Positions 63,634-64,000 of a DNA stretch of 64,000 bases are shown piece by piece (the stretch's first letter is position 1; each line of letters starts with the position of its first letter). The stretch spans positions 124,001 to 188,000 of the forward strand of contig NZ_VFTC01000005.1 of NCBI RefSeq assembly GCF_007003975.1, given 5' to 3'. A program made the position numbers and the translations under genes. The DNA is from Mesorhizobium sp. WSM4306 (GTDB taxonomy: Bacteria; Pseudomonadota; Alphaproteobacteria; Rhizobiales; Rhizobiaceae). A model generated the notes under the pieces. That model made no database searches, had not been told where the DNA came from, and saw only the letters and a program-made list of their open reading frames with translations.

Positions 63634-64000
63634 CTACTTGACGATGACGATGCTGGTGTTGGTCGGGCCGAAGGTTTCAACCAGCTGGTAGAAGTCGGCG
63701 GCATTGTCGGGATGCAGCCGCACGCAGCCATGCGACGCCGGCTGTCCGAGGCGCTTGATGGCATAGGTCGCATGGACCGCATAGCCACCGCTGAAGAACA
63801 CTGAATGCGGCATCGGCGCGTTGTCGTATTTCTTCGAGTACCACATCTCATGCATGCGGGTCGGCTTGAACGAGCCGGTCGGCGTGACATGCGCCCTGTC
63901 GCCGGTCGAGACCTTCCAGGCGAAGGTCGGCCGGCCGTTGACCAGCACTTCCATGGTCTGCTGCGACAGCGAAACACGCGCAACGATCTGGTTTGCCGCG
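63634..64000 (-). CDS. L,D-transpeptidase (YkuD), C-terminal part, start outside window
   Basis: The frame is open to the window end (AANQIVARVSLSQQTMEVLV...), so the N-terminus is missing; 122 residues visible. YkuD domain: VNGRPTFAWKVSTGDRAHVT, TPTGSFKPTRMHEMWYSKKY, the catalytic His in GYAVHATYAIKRLG and the HGCVRL motif with Cys (ASHGCVRLHPDNAADFYQLV). It cross-links peptidoglycan with 3-3 bonds or attaches lipoproteins in the periplasm. Different from the YkuD lipoprotein at 9625 because the HGC motif is of the classical type. Confidence 0.92.
   Translation of the reverse strand, partial: AANQIVARVSLSQQTMEVLVNGRPTFAWKVSTGDRAHVTPTGSFKPTRMHEMWYSKKYDNAPMPHSVFFSGGYAVHATYAIKRLGQPASHGCVRLHPDNAADFYQLVETFGPTNTSIVIVK

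Overview
The window looks like chromosomal DNA of an alphaproteobacterium of the order Hyphomicrobiales, most likely Mesorhizobium or a close relative. The pointers are high GC with strong GC3 bias, the gene order aroK-aroB-CorC next to xerD and accA, a bdhA-adc-patatin cluster, a dmeR-dmeF pair, rhizobial intergenic mosaic repeats, and a large number of catabolic ABC-transporter operons with GntR, LacI and AraC regulators. This assignment rests on recognition of families and gene order, not on a database search.

Layout. 1-4.3 kb: the stress cluster prkA (5' end outside the window), yeaH/yhbH-like and spoVR. 4.4-15.0 kb: conserved core. It holds a shikimate operon (aroK, aroB, a shortened CorC-like protein), then on the opposite strand a 50-residue membrane protein, xerD, accA, a YkuD lipoprotein and a TusA-like protein. 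A D,D-carboxypeptidase plus COG0523 GTPase pair, an M20 amidohydrolase and tRNA-Arg(CCT) follow. 

15.4-44.1 kb: an accessory catabolic region starting just after the tRNA. (a) A double-winged-helix GntR regulator, a ribose-type ABC transporter, a zinc alcohol dehydrogenase, a truncated mannitol-dehydrogenase-family gene and an SDR, as for polyol or sugar-acid use. (b) GntR and a DJ-1/PfpI protein diverging from an iron alcohol dehydrogenase, a succinate-semialdehyde-type dehydrogenase and an alpha/beta hydrolase, resembling a hydroxyacid or lactone pathway. (c) A MalFGK-type ABC importer with an enolase-superfamily enzyme and a divergent GntR regulator. (d) A stretch of decayed genes (SDR, Tat-exported alpha/beta hydrolase) around a YciI-like gene. 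(e) An SDR divergent from an AraC-type regulator. (f) A PotABCD-like importer with a purine nucleoside/MTA-phosphorylase-family enzyme, divergent from a LacI regulator across a perfect 40-bp palindrome. (g) A MocR-like regulator remnant and about 500 bp with no recognisable content.

44.6-53.3 kb: three overlapping Tad-type pilus genes, two convergent methyltransferases, chromate resistance (chrB-chrA), and a cobalt/nickel efflux set (dmeR, dmeF, NicO-family permease) under a likely RcnR-type operator. 53.4-64 kb: ketone-body and storage metabolism (bdhA; adc interrupted by two 1-nt insertions; a patatin), a phosphate permease, a TetR regulator divergent from an RND efflux pair, and the 3' part of an L,D-transpeptidase.

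The best candidates for something less described are the transporter plus phosphorylase plus LacI cassette (37.3-43.2 kb), the iron-ADH/ALDH/hydrolase operon (21.8-26.9 kb), the orphan enolase-superfamily operon (27-33 kb), and the CorC-like protein that has lost its DUF21 membrane domain.
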